DNA from: Cylicocyclus nassatus
Taxonomy: Eukaryota; Nematoda; Chromadorea; Rhabditida; Strongylidae
DNA: 64,000 nt
NCBI GenBank assembly: GCA_958299035.1
Contig: CATQJL010000112.1
Coordinates: forward strand, 52,814,463-52,878,462
Direction of reading: 5' to 3'
In this document: positions 1-11,081 of the stretch, one piece after another
How the letters are laid out: the number at the start of each line of letters is the position of its first letter
Numbering within the stretch: position 1 is the first letter of the stretch
The notes under the pieces: generated by a model
Told to the model about the DNA's origin: nothing
Seen by the model: only the letters and a program-made list of their open reading frames with translations
The model's database searches: none
Position numbers and translations under genes: made by a program

Positions 1-392
1 CACATTAATGCTGGGTAACGATAATGACAATTCTGACCACCCAAGCTTTTTGAAGGTTGCACACTCTCATCATGGCTGGAATTTTCTGACATTTGCGTGG
101 CTGAACAGTGCCGATTTCTCAGCGGGCTAAAACATATGCGTAAGGTAATATAGAAATGCGTCGTGAAGCGGTAGTAGGGAGTTGATCAAGCTAAGATTGG
201 AACGGATATAGAAGAACTGGGAAATGGAGATTGTTTGAAACGCGCATCGTAAAAAATAGAATAGATGAAACTATCGAAATGAAACTATCGAATTCGGCTT
301 TTAGCGAAGCCATTCGAAGTTTACCGGTTTATATTCAAACCATAAATTCACATCTTTTCGGAAAGTTGAGTGAGCAGAAAGGTGAAATGAGC
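1..392. other. left flank, no recognisable feature
   Basis: This is AT-rich sequence outside the large palindrome. I see no coding potential, TIR or structured repeat here. The palindrome arm begins at 393, where the sequence starts to match the reverse complement of the stretch ending at 15657. Confidence 0.5.
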
Positions 393-1142
393 GAGGTAGG
401 TGGATGAGGGGAGATGAATAGACAAACTTAAAGATTTTGAGAATGCCACGCTGATGAGTGAGTTGAAATCAAACGCAGGCATGTCTATGATGCATGGAAA
501 GTACTGGAAACAGACCAAAACCGATGTGCCAGACGTAACGTCATATTCTTGATGACATTAGAGCTGTACTTTGCTAGGTGTGCCGCATATAAGGATAAAC
601 AACGGGTGAGCAACACATTAGCACCCGAAATGCACCCACTTCACTACCGCTTTGAAGCGGTCATACAAACTTGTTGACATCTACGACTTCTTCGCGCTTT
701 ATATAGGGTATGATACTAAGGGGTCGCGTGATCGCGTGATCGCATAGAAGAATGCGAAACATTCAAAATAAGATATGAGAGTCGTCACCCTGATTCAAAA
801 TAAGATATGAGAGTCATCATTCTGAAACCAGAACACAAAGTTAATGATTGTGATTGTGACATCCGCATCAAAGCGTCAATTCGTAGCGCATAGCTCAAAC
901 TTGAAAAATATACGCTGCGTGACGGGACCCTTAGTGCGAGCAAACCTCTCGCCGACATAATGGCATCTGGCCTCTCCTCTGGTCATCGTTGAAGGGCGTT
1001 ATATTTTCACATTCCTTTTTCTGGATTCGATCGCAAGCTGGACACTCCTCGTTCGTGCGGTTAAGGATAGGAGGGACGCAGAAAGCTCTGCCGTCGCGCT
1101 TGAAATGATCAAGTGTACATTATAGTAAGGATATATATATAT
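393..1142. other. outermost arm segment with a 32 bp tandem repeat
   Basis: No gene is recognised. It contains two adjacent copies of a 32 bp unit (762-793 and 794-825) that begin TTCAAAATAAGATATGAGAG and differ at a few bases. Just upstream a short GCGTGATC motif is doubled (about 724-741). The mirror copy lies at 14908-15657. Confidence 0.5.
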
Positions 1143-2115
1143 AGGGTGCGGAAAAAGTACTGTCCCTCCAACTTGTCCCCTGAAATACCTTAAACACAAA
1201 GCAAATCTGTAGTTTTCTGATTCCCATACGTAGGGAGATCCTTGAAATTAGATAAAGATAAGTTTGATTTGAAACTGTTTGCTTCTGTCCATTTGAACAA
1301 GTGATAAAAGCGCGCAAGAACATTACCATGCGCCGATAGCATACAAGTGCAATTTTGGACCGTAACTATACCACCAGCATTAATAAGGTTCAAATCAAGC
1401 TGGTGTGTAGCGCATGATTTCTTCTCCAATATTCTATACCCACTGTAGATGAACTATGGATTGGTGATTCTTGTTTTGGTCAAATAAGGAAGATTGTATC
1501 ACACGCAATCCGCGAAATTATTCGAAAAGAGGCGAGTCAGGACTGCGCTTGCGTAACGAATTGGATCCATATTATGACTCAAGGTCCCAGATTATACCAA
1601 AAAGTGACAGGAATAAAAGAGCATCGGACTTTATCTACAGCACGATTTTGGGGCGATAAACGATTATACCTAGTCTCTGTGCCACGTTTTCTGAACGGAC
1701 TCTGCTGCGCCGCAGCCACTTCCACGATAGAAAAATTCACAACTAAATTCAAATTAAAATTCACAACTTTCTTCTAGTGCAGCTGCTGACTGGCTACTTT
1801 CACAATATTTCGGTGCCCACTACCACATTCCTTAACCAGTGGAGGATTTCTCAATTCCGCGTGACAAACAAAAAATTTCACAGAAATCTTCACACTTCTG
1901 CGCATCTGTAATGGGGAGTTGCAAGATTTGATATAAAATGGGCTGCGAAAAGGAATTTGCCGCCGGGTCCCTTCGTAAAATTTTGAGGCCAGTTTTTGTA
2001 AAATGCTAGAATATATCCACCTCTTGGGAATTATGTCAAATTTACCAGAAAAACCTGTGAATCACGCCGATTTTTTGAACTATATTTTGAGGGAGAGTAT
2101 TTTTTCCACACCCTG
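1143..2115. mobile_element. mariner-like MITE, TIR AGGGTGYGGAAAAA
   Basis: The left end reads AGGGTGCGGAAAAAGTACT after a TATATATA run. The right end is the reverse complement of CAGGGTGTGGAAAAAATACT and is followed by TATATA. The matching ends and TA-rich junctions fit Tc1/mariner insertion into TA. No transposase is visible, so it is non-autonomous. The mirror copy is 13957-14907. Confidence 0.65.
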
Positions 2116-2123
2116 TATATATA

Positions 2124-2778
2124 CAGGGTGTCCCAAAATAATGTGCACACTCTTTGATTTTGAATAACTCTCTTATTAAGAGGTCTTTCGAGAAGCGGTA
2201 AGCGCCATTTTGTAGAGCTGGCTTCAACTTAGATTTGCATTATAGAGCGAATCACCGACCGCTCTTCATTACTGTAGGATTACGGTGGAAACTTGGAACA
2301 TATGGTTTCACTGTGGAAAAAAATTGTGGAAACTTGTGTAATAAGGTTATGATGGACGCTGAGCTTAATAATCTACTATTCACAAGATTACGAAGCTTTC
2401 TAATTGGTGTAACCGCACTTTTTAGAAACATTGAGAAAATGGTCGCTACCTCTTACCTGGCATAACTCTTCAATAAAGCATCATAATAGGTTGGGAACTT
2501 TACACTTATAATCAGCAACTCTAATTAGCCTAGTGTAAAAGCTTTCAGACTGTTTTGATTCTTTTCTGAGGCAAAATATGGCCTTTCGTAGCCCAAAACC
2601 CTCTTTCAAGTTTCTACCGTAATCCTACAGTAATGAAGAGCGGTCGGTGATTCGCTCTATAATGCAAATCTGAGTTGAAGACAGCTCTACAAAATGGCGC
2701 TTACCGATTCTCGAAAAACCTCATAATAGGAGAGTTATTTAAAACCAAACAGTGTGCACATTATTTTGGAACACCCTG
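2124..2778. mobile_element. Tc1/mariner-like MITE, TIR CAGGGTGTCCCAAAA
   Basis: The ends are CAGGGTGTCCCAAAATAATG and its near reverse complement, with TA on both sides. It belongs to the same family as the elements at 13294, 43011, 54507, 57058 and 60068, all about 660-670 bp and all carrying an internal TAGGATTACGGTAGAAACTT-like block. No transposase ORF is present. Mirror copy: 13294-13948. Confidence 0.75.
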
Positions 2779-2784
2779 TATATA

Positions 2785-3500
2785 TTAGGTGGGTCCGAAA
2801 GTTCTGTCGTTTCTTCAAAATTTTGTAGCTTCGCGAGATCTCAACGGATTTGCTTGCTTGTAATTTTATTAGAGAGAATAATTCTTGCGCTTTCAACTGC
2901 TGTTTTGGGTAGCTTCAGTTTCACATTGAGTGCAGAGATAAAAATGGAAAACTAAGACCATGTAAACTCTGACCATTTTAAGTTAGTTCACCAAAAATCT
3001 AGAATGCTGCAGAAAAATCTGAAATCGTCAGTACATATGTTTTTTGGCCTACTCTTTGCAAATGTGAAGAATTTGTGGTGTTTGGACGTCTCTGTGAGAA
3101 GTTATGATTTTCGAGTTTACTGCGGAAAACGCCAAATTACGCCAAATTAATTAATTTGTCAATTTTCGCGAAAATCATAACTTCTCACAGAGACGTCCAA
3201 ACACCACAAACTCTTCAAAATTGTAAAGAGTAGGCCAAAAAACATATGTACTGACGATTTCAGATTTTTCTGCAGTATTCCAGATTTTTGGTGACCTAAC
3301 TGAAAATAGTCAAAGTTTACATGTTCTTAGTTTTCCATTTTTATCTCTGCATTCAGTGTGAAACAGAAGCTCCACAAAACAGCAGTTGAAAGCGGAAGAC
3401 TTATTCTTTCTAATAAATTTACAAGCAAGCAAATCCGTTATGATCTCGAGAAGTTACAAATTTTTGAAAATGAAACGACAGAACTTTCGTACCCACCTAA
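2785..3500. mobile_element. mariner-like MITE, TIR TTAGGTGGGTCCGAAAGTTC
   Basis: The terminal inverted repeats (about 33 bp visible) start TTAGGTGGGTCCGAAAGTTC. The body is itself two inverted halves meeting near 3140-3160, where TTAATTAATTTG separates two copies of an AACTTCTCACAGAGACGTCC segment. It is TA-bounded with no transposase. Mirror copy: 12572-13287. Confidence 0.75.
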
Positions 3501-3520
3501 TATATATATATGTGTATATA

Positions 3521-4522
3521 TTAGGTCATCCCTAAAGTATTTTCGCTTTTTTCAAACGGTTGCCACATTCGATGGAACAAACTTTTCCAAGAGATCTTGG
3601 TAGCGTTCGATGCAGAATTTCATTCTCTTTCTGAAGGTTGTAAAACGTTGCAAAACAGTCAATCAGCTTTCAGAAAATGACCAAAATCTGCGACCCATGC
3701 TTTTTGAGATGGTCAAGTTTCACGATTTTTTAAAATTTTCATATCAATCCTCAGGAGGAGTTCAAGTAAACATTCGATAGAGTAAATTTTATAGAATACA
3801 GTGCAACTTTTTTCTCTTTTCCATAGGTTGTCATACATTTTTAATAGAATTTTAACTGATGCTACCGATTTCCATACTTGGACAGCTAAATCCTTGTAGA
3901 ACATCGAAGGAAGAACAGCTGTTTGATGCAGCATTTTCTCCTCTTTCTAATGGGTGTTTTGTTCCCGATTCGTTTAGTTTTCGGGGATAAAATGATCCCA
4001 ATTCATTTTTAAAGGAGCCCCAGGCTGCACCCGGTATTTGATATTTCGAATCCGTAAACTCTCATTTGCTCTATAAATTCAATATTAAGTAATATATCAT
4101 CTTGAAAGCTTGAAATTCCGAGTAATTACTGATGTTTGATGCGATTGTGGCTGAGGTGGGACTGCCAAAATCGGATGGCTTTGTTAAAAAAATCTTTTGA
4201 GAGATTACGGCGAGCTACGAGAAAGAAAAAAAAGAAATACTGTATTCTATGAGGTTTGCTCTATCGAATCGTCACTTGAACTCCTCTTGATGATTGATAT
4301 GAAAGTTTTAAAAAATCGTGAAACTTGACCATCTCAAAAAGCATGGGTCGCAGATTTTGGTTATTTTCTGAAAGTTCATTGACTGTTTTGCAACAGTTTT
4401 TACAACCTTTAGAAAGAGAATGAAATTCTGCATTGAACGCTACCAAGATCTCTTAAAAAGGTTTGTTCCATCGAATGTGGCAACCGTTTAAAAAAAGCGA
4501 AATTACTTTCGGGACGACCTAA
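3521..4522. mobile_element. mariner-like MITE, TIR TTAGGTCRTCCCKAAAGTA
   Basis: The ends TTAGGTCATCCCTAAAGTAT (left) and the reverse complement of TTAGGTCGTCCCGAAAGTAA (right) are joined to neighbours by TATA-rich runs. The interior halves are inverted repeats of each other (3601-3780 against 4261-4446). Mirror copy 11082-12555 is longer because of an internal triplication. Confidence 0.75.
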
Positions 4523-4533
4523 TATACAATATA

Positions 4534-5255
4534 TTAGGTCGGTCCGAAAGTTCTGTCGTTTCATTTTTGAAAATTTGTAACTCTGCGCGTAATTTTATTT
4601 GAAAGCATAAGTTTTTCGCTTTCGAACACAGTCTTGATTAGCTTCTATTACGCACTGACTGCAGAGATAAAAATGAAAAAGTAAGACCAACTAAGTTTTG
4701 CTCATTTTAAGTTAGGTCGCCATAAATTTGAAACGCTACAGAGAAATTTGAAAAGTCTAGTATATAAGTTTTTTGACCCACTCTTTATAACTGTGAAAAG
4801 ACTGTGCTGTTTAAACGCCTCTGAGAGAAGTTTTGAATTTCGAGTTAACTCAGAAAACGCCAAAATTAATTAATTTGTCACTTTTTCCGAAATTCATAAC
4901 TTCTCTCAGAGACGTTCAAACAGCACAGTCTTTTCACAGTTATAAAGAGTTGGTCAAAAAACATATATATCACAGTTATAAAGAGTTGGTCAAAAAACGT
5001 ATATACTGAACTTTTCAGATTTTCCTGTAGCGTTTCAAATTTATGGCGACCTAAATTGAAATGAGTAAAACTTAGTTGGTCTTACTTTTTCATTTTTATC
5101 TCTGCATTCAGTGAGTAATAGGAGCTAACCAAAACTGTGTTCGAAAGCGAAAGACTTATGCTTTCAAACAAAATTACAAAGGTGCAAATCCGTTGGTATA
5201 GTGCAGAGTTACAAATTTTCAAAAATGAAACGACAGAACTTTCGGACCGACCTAA
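4534..5255. mobile_element. mariner-like MITE, TIR TTAGGTCGGTCCGAAAGTTC
   Basis: TIRs of about 40 bp begin TTAGGTCGGTCCGAAAGTTC. The centre near 4855-4870 is a TTAATTAATTTG-type foldback like that of the 2785 element, so the two are related families. A short duplicated block (ATCACAGTTATAAAGAGTTGG type, near 4937-5000) is also seen in the mirror copy 10349-11070. Confidence 0.75.
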
Positions 5256-5259
5256 TATA

Positions 5260-6168
5260 TTGGGTTGGTGCAAAAGTAATGCGCGTTTTTCTAACCCTTG
5301 TTTCAAGATAGTTTTTCTCCATCAAAGTTTCTCTTGTGAAACTTACTCAGCATACTATCAAGAAGCTTTTATGCTCTATTCAGTGGTGGTTGAAATAAGC
5401 TTCTAGCCTCATTCGTTAGAAATTTCTAGAGCTTCATACAACCGCAATCAAAATCAGAATTTCATTGCACTTACTTTTTTGGCCAGAATTTCAGCGCGAG
5501 TAAACCCATTCTCTTGAAAATTTAACTGCTGTATGAGGTAGAATTTTTCTACGTTATGCACACTTTGCTGTTTTCTCAAAAATTATTTAGACTGAAATTT
5601 CGGCGTCTCAACATGAGTGATGATTTTGACCATTCCGTGGCCCATAGATTTCCTTTGAAGAAGGCAATCGCCAAAGTTTCGCTCATTTCTGTAAGCGTAA
5701 GAGTGGGCCTCCTGTTGACAGTTTTTGCAGAAATGTGGAAGCTGTTCAGTACACAGAAAATCAAAAATCTCCATATTTTGGGATTTTGAGGGCTACGAAA
5801 AAATGTCGGAAAAAGCGGGCAATTTTGATATTATTTTTTCACATTCGCGAATCTTCTTTGTTTGAGCTCTTTTCAACTTTTTTTCGTACTACTGGCTTGC
5901 GCTACAAGACAGTCAACTTTTCATTTAAACCAACAAATCTTGAAGGAAGTTATGATCACTTAAAAACGAGGTTTCCGGAAATTTTTTTTGCTTATTAATC
6001 CATATTTTTCCACCTTGTGATGTTAGCACAAGTTAGTGTGCGCTATACAGAGAAAAGTTTGGTGCCTCTGATGGACTTGACCGCACTGAAAAATACGGAT
6101 TTTTTAGAAAGTTACAACACGTCAAAGTGGGAACTCGCAAAACGCGCATTACTTTTGCACCAACCTAA
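5260..6168. mobile_element. mariner-like MITE, TIR TTRGGTTGGTGCAAAAGTAA
   Basis: The ends read TTGGGTTGGTGCAAAAGTAA and the reverse complement of TTAGGTTGGTGCAAAAGTAA, a terminus typical of mariner elements (Hsmar1/MADE1-like ends are well known). The 0.9 kb body contains no transposase ORF. Mirror copy: 9434-10344. Confidence 0.75.
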
Positions 6169-6173
6169 TATAT

Positions 6174-6535
6174 CAGTGGCGTACTGAGGGGGGGGCGCCC
6201 CCCCGCGAGAATGGGTCGCGAAATTTTTGAAAGTTACTTATAAGGGTTATAAAAATGTGCAAAGGACTTGTTTATACTTGTAAATAATTAAAATAATTGT
6301 TAAAAAAATTTAAAAATTCAAATTAGCCTTGTAAAAAAAATTTTTTCGGGGGCGTGGCGTCAGCCACGCCCACTTTTTCCAGATTTCCAGATTTTAGGAA
6401 TTGGGGACCCGCAAAAATTTTGAGAAGCACCCCTAAAATTTTTTCGGAGTGCGTGGCTAAAGCCACGCACCCTCATTCGAGAAAAATTTCCGAAGCCCCC
6501 CCCCCCCCCCGAGCGGAAATCCTGGGTACGCCACT
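6174..6535. mobile_element. hAT-like MITE, TIR CAGTGGCGTA
   Basis: It begins CAGTGGCGTACTGAGG followed by a G run and ends with the reverse complement of AGTGGCGTACCCAGG. CAGTGGCGTA ends are common in hAT-type elements. Flanks are AATATAT on both sides, compatible with a target duplication but not informative in TA-rich DNA. GTGGCTNNAGCCAC hairpins occur inside. Mirror copy: 9059-9428. Confidence 0.55.
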
Positions 6536-6549
6536 AATATATGTATATA

Positions 6550-8321
6550 TTAGGTTGGCACGAAAGTTCTTGCGTAATTCAAACAATATTCAATAACTTT
6601 TGAAAGACTAAACCTAAATTCACAATCTTGTATGCTAAAAATATTAGAAGTCTCACGCTCTATGATGAGGTCCAAGCACAACATTTCATGAGCTAGCCAT
6701 CGAGAACGAAGTTCTCAAACATGGGGCTTCAAATTTTGCGATTTTGAGTTTGGTGGCAGAAAATCGCAGAGGGCCGCTAGCTAGCCGAAAAAAATCTGTA
6801 GAATTTATTTACACAGCAAAAGTCCATACGTTATTTTAGCAGGCTTTGATTTCGCATGGAAATGCGAAAACAAAAAATTTGCGAAATTTCTCATTTCACA
6901 GGATAAATCGCCTTATCGCTCTAATTTTCCCACAGAAACACAGTTTGCAACCTGAAATTAGACATAGTGCCTATTTAGGGCCTTGCGACGCTTTTTCGAT
7001 TGTAAAAAAGTGTTTTCGCCGGAAAACTGCGGACATGAGGGGATTTTTTCCGCAAAATGACATATTTTACGAATTTTTTGTTTTTGCATCACCGTGCAAG
7101 ATCAAAGCCTTTCAAAGTAACAAGTACTCTGCGTTGATACCACTGCTTNNNNNNNNNNNNNNNNNNNNNNNNNNNNNNNNNNNNNNNNNNNNNNNNNNNN
7201 NNNNNNNNNNNNNNNNNNNNNNNNNNNNNNNNNNNNNNNNNNNNNNNNNNNNNNNNNNNNNNNNNNNNNNNNNNNNNNNNNNNNNNNNNNNNNNNNNNNN
7301 NNNNNNNNNNNNNNNNNNNNNNNNNNNNNNNNNNNNNNNNNNNNNNNNNNNNNNNNNNNNNNNNNNNNNNNNNNNNNNNNNNNNNNNNNNNNNNNNNNNN
7401 NNNNNNNNNNNNNNNNNNNNNNNNNNNNNNNNNNNNNNNNNNNNNNNNNNNNNNNNNNNNNNNNNNNNNNNNNNNNNNNNNNNNNNNNNNNNNNNNNNNN
7501 NNNNNNNNNNNNNNNNNNNNNNNNNNNNNNNNNNNNNNNNNNNNNNNNNNNNNNNNNNNNNNNNNNNNNNNNNNNNNNNNNNNNNNNNNNNNNNNNNNNN
7601 NNNNNNNNNNNNNNNNNNNNNNNNNNNNNNNNNNNNNNNNNNNNNNNNAAGCAGTGGTATCAACGCAGAGTACTCAGAGATCATAAAACGGCGCACAATC
7701 AAGGTGTTATTCGATGCAGCTTTTCCTCCTCTTTCCAGTGACTGCATTTTCTCTCCAATTTGCGGGGTCTTTGGCGATAAAATTTTCATAATTCTTGAAA
7801 TTGACCCCACCCCAGCGTGTACACGTAAAACGCAAAATCTTATATTTCAAAGCGGTAAACGCTCATTTGCTTCGTAAAAAAAGTGGATAATCGTAATCGG
7901 TTTTTGAAAGCTTCAAAATCCGATGAGTTGTTAGTGTTCGAGGCGTTTTTGTATTTTAGAACTTTGCAAAAGTGAAGACTTTTGAAAAAATTATCTTTAA
8001 AAGTATTGAAAAGCCAGCTAGATATGCCAAATAATTGCATTGCATTGCGCTTTGTTTGCTCTATTTAACTGTTGTCAAAGCTTTTCCGAAAGTCAAAAAT
8101 AAAGATTGTGAAAAATTGCCAAACTTGGACATAGTAAAAACCATGGGTTCGAAATTTCGGCGTTTATCTCAGTGAACAAAAGATTAATCGGCATGGAAGC
8201 ATGACAGTTAGAAAGAGAAGGAGAAGATGCGTCGGATAGTGCTTAAAGCGTTTCCCTATCTTTGTTCCACGTATTTTTATGATAGGTTGAAAAAACGGAC
8301 AAAACTTTCGGGACAACCTAA
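6550..8321. mobile_element. mariner-like element interrupted by the assembly gap
   Basis: The left end TTAGGTTGGCACGAAAGTTC and the right end (reverse complement of TTAGGTTGTCCCGAAAGTTT) suggest one element of about 1.8 kb nominal length, of which 500 bases are N. Segment 7690-8321 resembles the truncated copy at 35645-36181. Any continuous reading frame across the gap is an artefact of N and adapter. Whether both ends belong to one insertion is uncertain. Confidence 0.45.
7124..7673. other. 500-base N gap flanked by SMART adapter sequence
   Basis: Positions 7149-7648 are 500 N, a placeholder size. The 25 bases at 7124-7148 and at 7649-7673 are inverted copies of the SMART template-switch/PCR oligo, recognisable by AAGCAGTGGTATCAACGCAG followed by AGTAC. 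This is synthetic sequence, not genome. It shows that adapter-bearing reads were used here and that the join across the gap is weakly supported. Confidence 0.95.
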
Positions 8322-8329
8322 TATATATA

Positions 8330-9049
8330 TTAGGCTGGTCCGAAAGTTCTGTCCCACCATTTTCAAAAAATCGTAACTTCTTCCTAACACAATGTTTTTG
8401 CAAGATTAAAATCACATTGAAAACAGCAATTCATGCACTTTCTAGAAGTGTTTTGGTTGCTATTTACTAAGCTCTGAAAGCAGTGATAAAATTGGAAAAA
8501 CGAAATCACTTCAATTTCGGAATTTTGAGGCAAGCCCGTTAAAATTTCCCAAACTGTGTCAGAAAATCCGAAGCAGCTAATATCCTAGACTATTTCACCC
8601 CCTCTTCCGGCTGAGCGATGTTCGCATTAATCGAGCTGTTCTTCGGAAAGTTATGATTTTTTGAAAAAAATGTCAAAAAATCAATTTTCTTAAGAAACTG
8701 ATTTTTTGGCATTTTTTCTTGAGAATCGCAACTTCTTTCAACAGAGCTCGATCAGCGCGAATTTTGCTCAGCTGAAAAGAGGGGATTAAAAAACCTAGGA
8801 TACTTCCTGTTTTGGATTTTATGGCACACATTTGGATTTTTTATCGGGCTTGCTTAAAAATTCCGAAATTGGAGTGATTTCCTTTTCCCAATTTTATCTC
8901 TGCATTCAAAGCTCATTGGATAGTGGCCAACATAGTTTTAGAATGTACATAAATTGCTCTTTTCAACAAGTTTTTAGCCATGCAGAAACATCATGTTAGG
9001 AGGAAGTTATGATTTTTTGAAAATGGTGGGACAGTTCGGACCAACCTAA
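8330..9049. mobile_element. mariner-like MITE, TIR TTAGGYTGGTCCGAAAGTTC
   Basis: The left end is TTAGGCTGGTCCGAAAGTTC and the right end is the reverse complement of TTAGGTTGGTCCGAACTGTC. The body is two inverted halves around 8660-8700 (ATTTTTTGACATTTTTT against its complement). It is TA-rich at both edges and carries no transposase. It lies in the spacer of the giant palindrome and has no mirror copy. Confidence 0.7.
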
Positions 9050-9058
9050 TACATATAT

Positions 9059-9428
9059 CAATGGCGTAACCAGGATTTCCGCTCGGGGGGGGGGGGGCTT
9101 CGAAAATTTTTCTCGAATGAGGGTGCGTGGCTTTAGCCACGCACTCCGAAAAAATTTTAGGTGTGCTTTTCAAAATTTTTGCGGGTCCCCAATTCCTAAA
9201 ATCTGGAAATCTGGAAAAAGTGGGCGTGGCTGACGCCACGCCCCCGAAAAAATTTTTTTTACAAGGCTAATTTGAATTTTTAATTTTTTTTAACAATTAT
9301 TTTAATTATTTACAAGTATAAACAAGTCCTTTGCACATTTTTATAACCCTTATAAGTAACTTTCAAAAATTTCGCGACCCATTCTCGCGGGGGGGGCGCC
9401 CCCCCCCCCCCCCCTCAGTACGCCACTG
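9059..9428. mobile_element. hAT-like MITE, mirror copy
   Basis: The ends are CAATGGCGTAACCAGG and the reverse complement of CAGTGGCGTACTGAGG. It is the same family and insertion as 6174-6535, in opposite orientation, with longer G and C homopolymer runs (9086-9098 and 9391-9414) that are prone to length error. Confidence 0.55.
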
Positions 9429-9433
9429 ATATA

Positions 9434-10344
9434 TTAGGTTGGTGCAAAAGTAATGCGCGTTTTGCGAGTTCCCACTTTGACGTGTTGTAACTTTCTAAAA
9501 AATCCGTATTTTTCAGTGCGGTCAAGTCCATCAGAGGCACCAAACTTTTCTCTGTATAGCGCACACTAACTTGTGCTAACATCACAAGGTGGAAAAATAT
9601 GGATTAATAAGCAAAAAAAATTTCCGGAAACCTCGTTTTTAAGTGATCATAACTTCCTTCAAGATTTGTTGGTTTAAATGAAAAGTTGACTGTCTTGTAG
9701 CCGCAAGCCAGTAGTACGAAAAAAAGTTGAAAAGAGCTCAAACAAAGAAGATTCGCGAATGTGAAAAAATAATATTCAAAATTGCCCGCTTTTTCCGACA
9801 TTTTTTCGTAGCCCTCAAAATCCCAAAATATGGAGATTTTTGATTTTCTGTGTACTGAACAGCTTCCACATTTCTGCAAAAACTGTCAACAGGAGGCCCA
9901 CTCTTACGCTTACAGAAATGAGCGAAACTTTGGCGATTGCCTTCTTCAAAGGAAATCTATGGGCCACGGAATGGTCAAAATCATCACTCATGTTGAGACG
10001 CCGAAATTTCAGTCTAAATAATTTTTGAGAAAACAGCAAAGTGTGCATAACGTAGAAAAATTCTACCTCATACAGCAGTTAAATTTTCAAGAGAATGCGT
10101 TTACTCGCGCTGAAATTCTGGCCAAAAAAGTAAGTGCAATGAAATTCTGATTTTGATTGCGGTTGTATGAAGCTCTAGAAATTTCTAACGAATGAGGCTA
10201 GAAGCTTATTTCAACCACCACTGAATAGAGCATAAAAGCTTCTTGATAGTATGCTGGGTAAGTTTCACAAGAGAAACTTTGATGGAGAAAAACTATCTTG
10301 AAACAAGGGTTAGAAAAACGCGCATTACTTTTGCACCAACCTAA
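9434..10344. mobile_element. mariner-like MITE (TTAGGTTGGTGCAAAAG), mirror copy
   Basis: Inverted counterpart of 5260-6168 with intact TIRs at both ends (TTAGGTTGGTGCAAAAGTAA) and TATAT junctions. Confidence 0.75.
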
Positions 10345-10348
10345 TATA

Positions 10349-11070
10349 TTAGGTCGGTCCGAAAGTTCTGTCGTTTCATTTTTGAAAATTTGTAACTCTG
10401 CACTATCCCAACGGATTTGCACCTTTGTAATTTTGTTTGAAAGCATAAGTCTTTCGCTTTCGAACACAGTTTTGGTTAGCTCCTATTACTCACTGAGTGC
10501 AGAGATAAAAATGAAAAAGTAAGACCAACTAAGTTTTACTCATTTCAATTTAGGTCGCCATAAATTTGAAACGCTACAGGAAAATCTGAAAAGTTCAGTA
10601 TATACGTTTTTTGACCAACTCTTTATAACTGTGATATATATGTTTTTTGACCAACTCTTTATAACTGTGAAAAGACTGTGCTGTTTGAACGTCTCTGAGA
10701 GAAGTTATGAATTTCGGAAAAAGTGACAAATTAATTAATTTTGGCGTTTTCTGAGTTAACTCGAAATTCAAAACTTCTCTCAGAGGCGTTTAAACAGCAC
10801 AGTCTTTTCACAGTTATAAAGAGTGGGTCAAAAAACTTATATACTAGACTTTTCAAATTTCTCTGTAGCGTTTCAAATTTATGGCGACCTAACTTAAAAT
10901 GAGCAAAACTTAGTTGGTCTTACTTTTTCATTTTTATCTCTGCAGTCAGTGCGTAATAGAAGCTAATCAAGACTGTGTTCGAAAGCGAAAAACTTATGCT
11001 TTCAAATAAAATTACGCGCAGAGTTACAAATTTTCAAAAATGAAACGACAGAACTTTCGGACCGACCTAA
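10349..11070. mobile_element. mariner-like MITE (TTAGGTCGGTCCG), mirror copy
   Basis: Inverted counterpart of 4534-5255, with the same TIRs and the same central foldback. The duplicated TATATGTTTTTTGACCAACT block is near 10600-10660. Confidence 0.75.
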
Positions 11071-11081
11071 TATATTGTATA

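Larger units (their letters stand above)
393..6535 (+). repeat. left arm of giant inverted repeat
   Basis: The stretch 393-6535 matches the reverse complement of 9059-15657 almost base for base over the same ordered string of MITEs. Paired positions sum to about 16050-16076 in the outer part and about 15604 in the inner part. The offset comes from a 231 bp unit that is present once here and three times in the right arm. Scattered substitutions and small indels separate the arms, for example an extra stretch near 1742-1770, so they are not one sequence read twice. The spacer holds two more MITEs and an N gap. Confidence 0.9.

Noticed and set aside
6846..7877. 343-codon open frame across the gap
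   Set aside because: Most of it is N, and both edges are adapter sequence, so the frame is an artefact.
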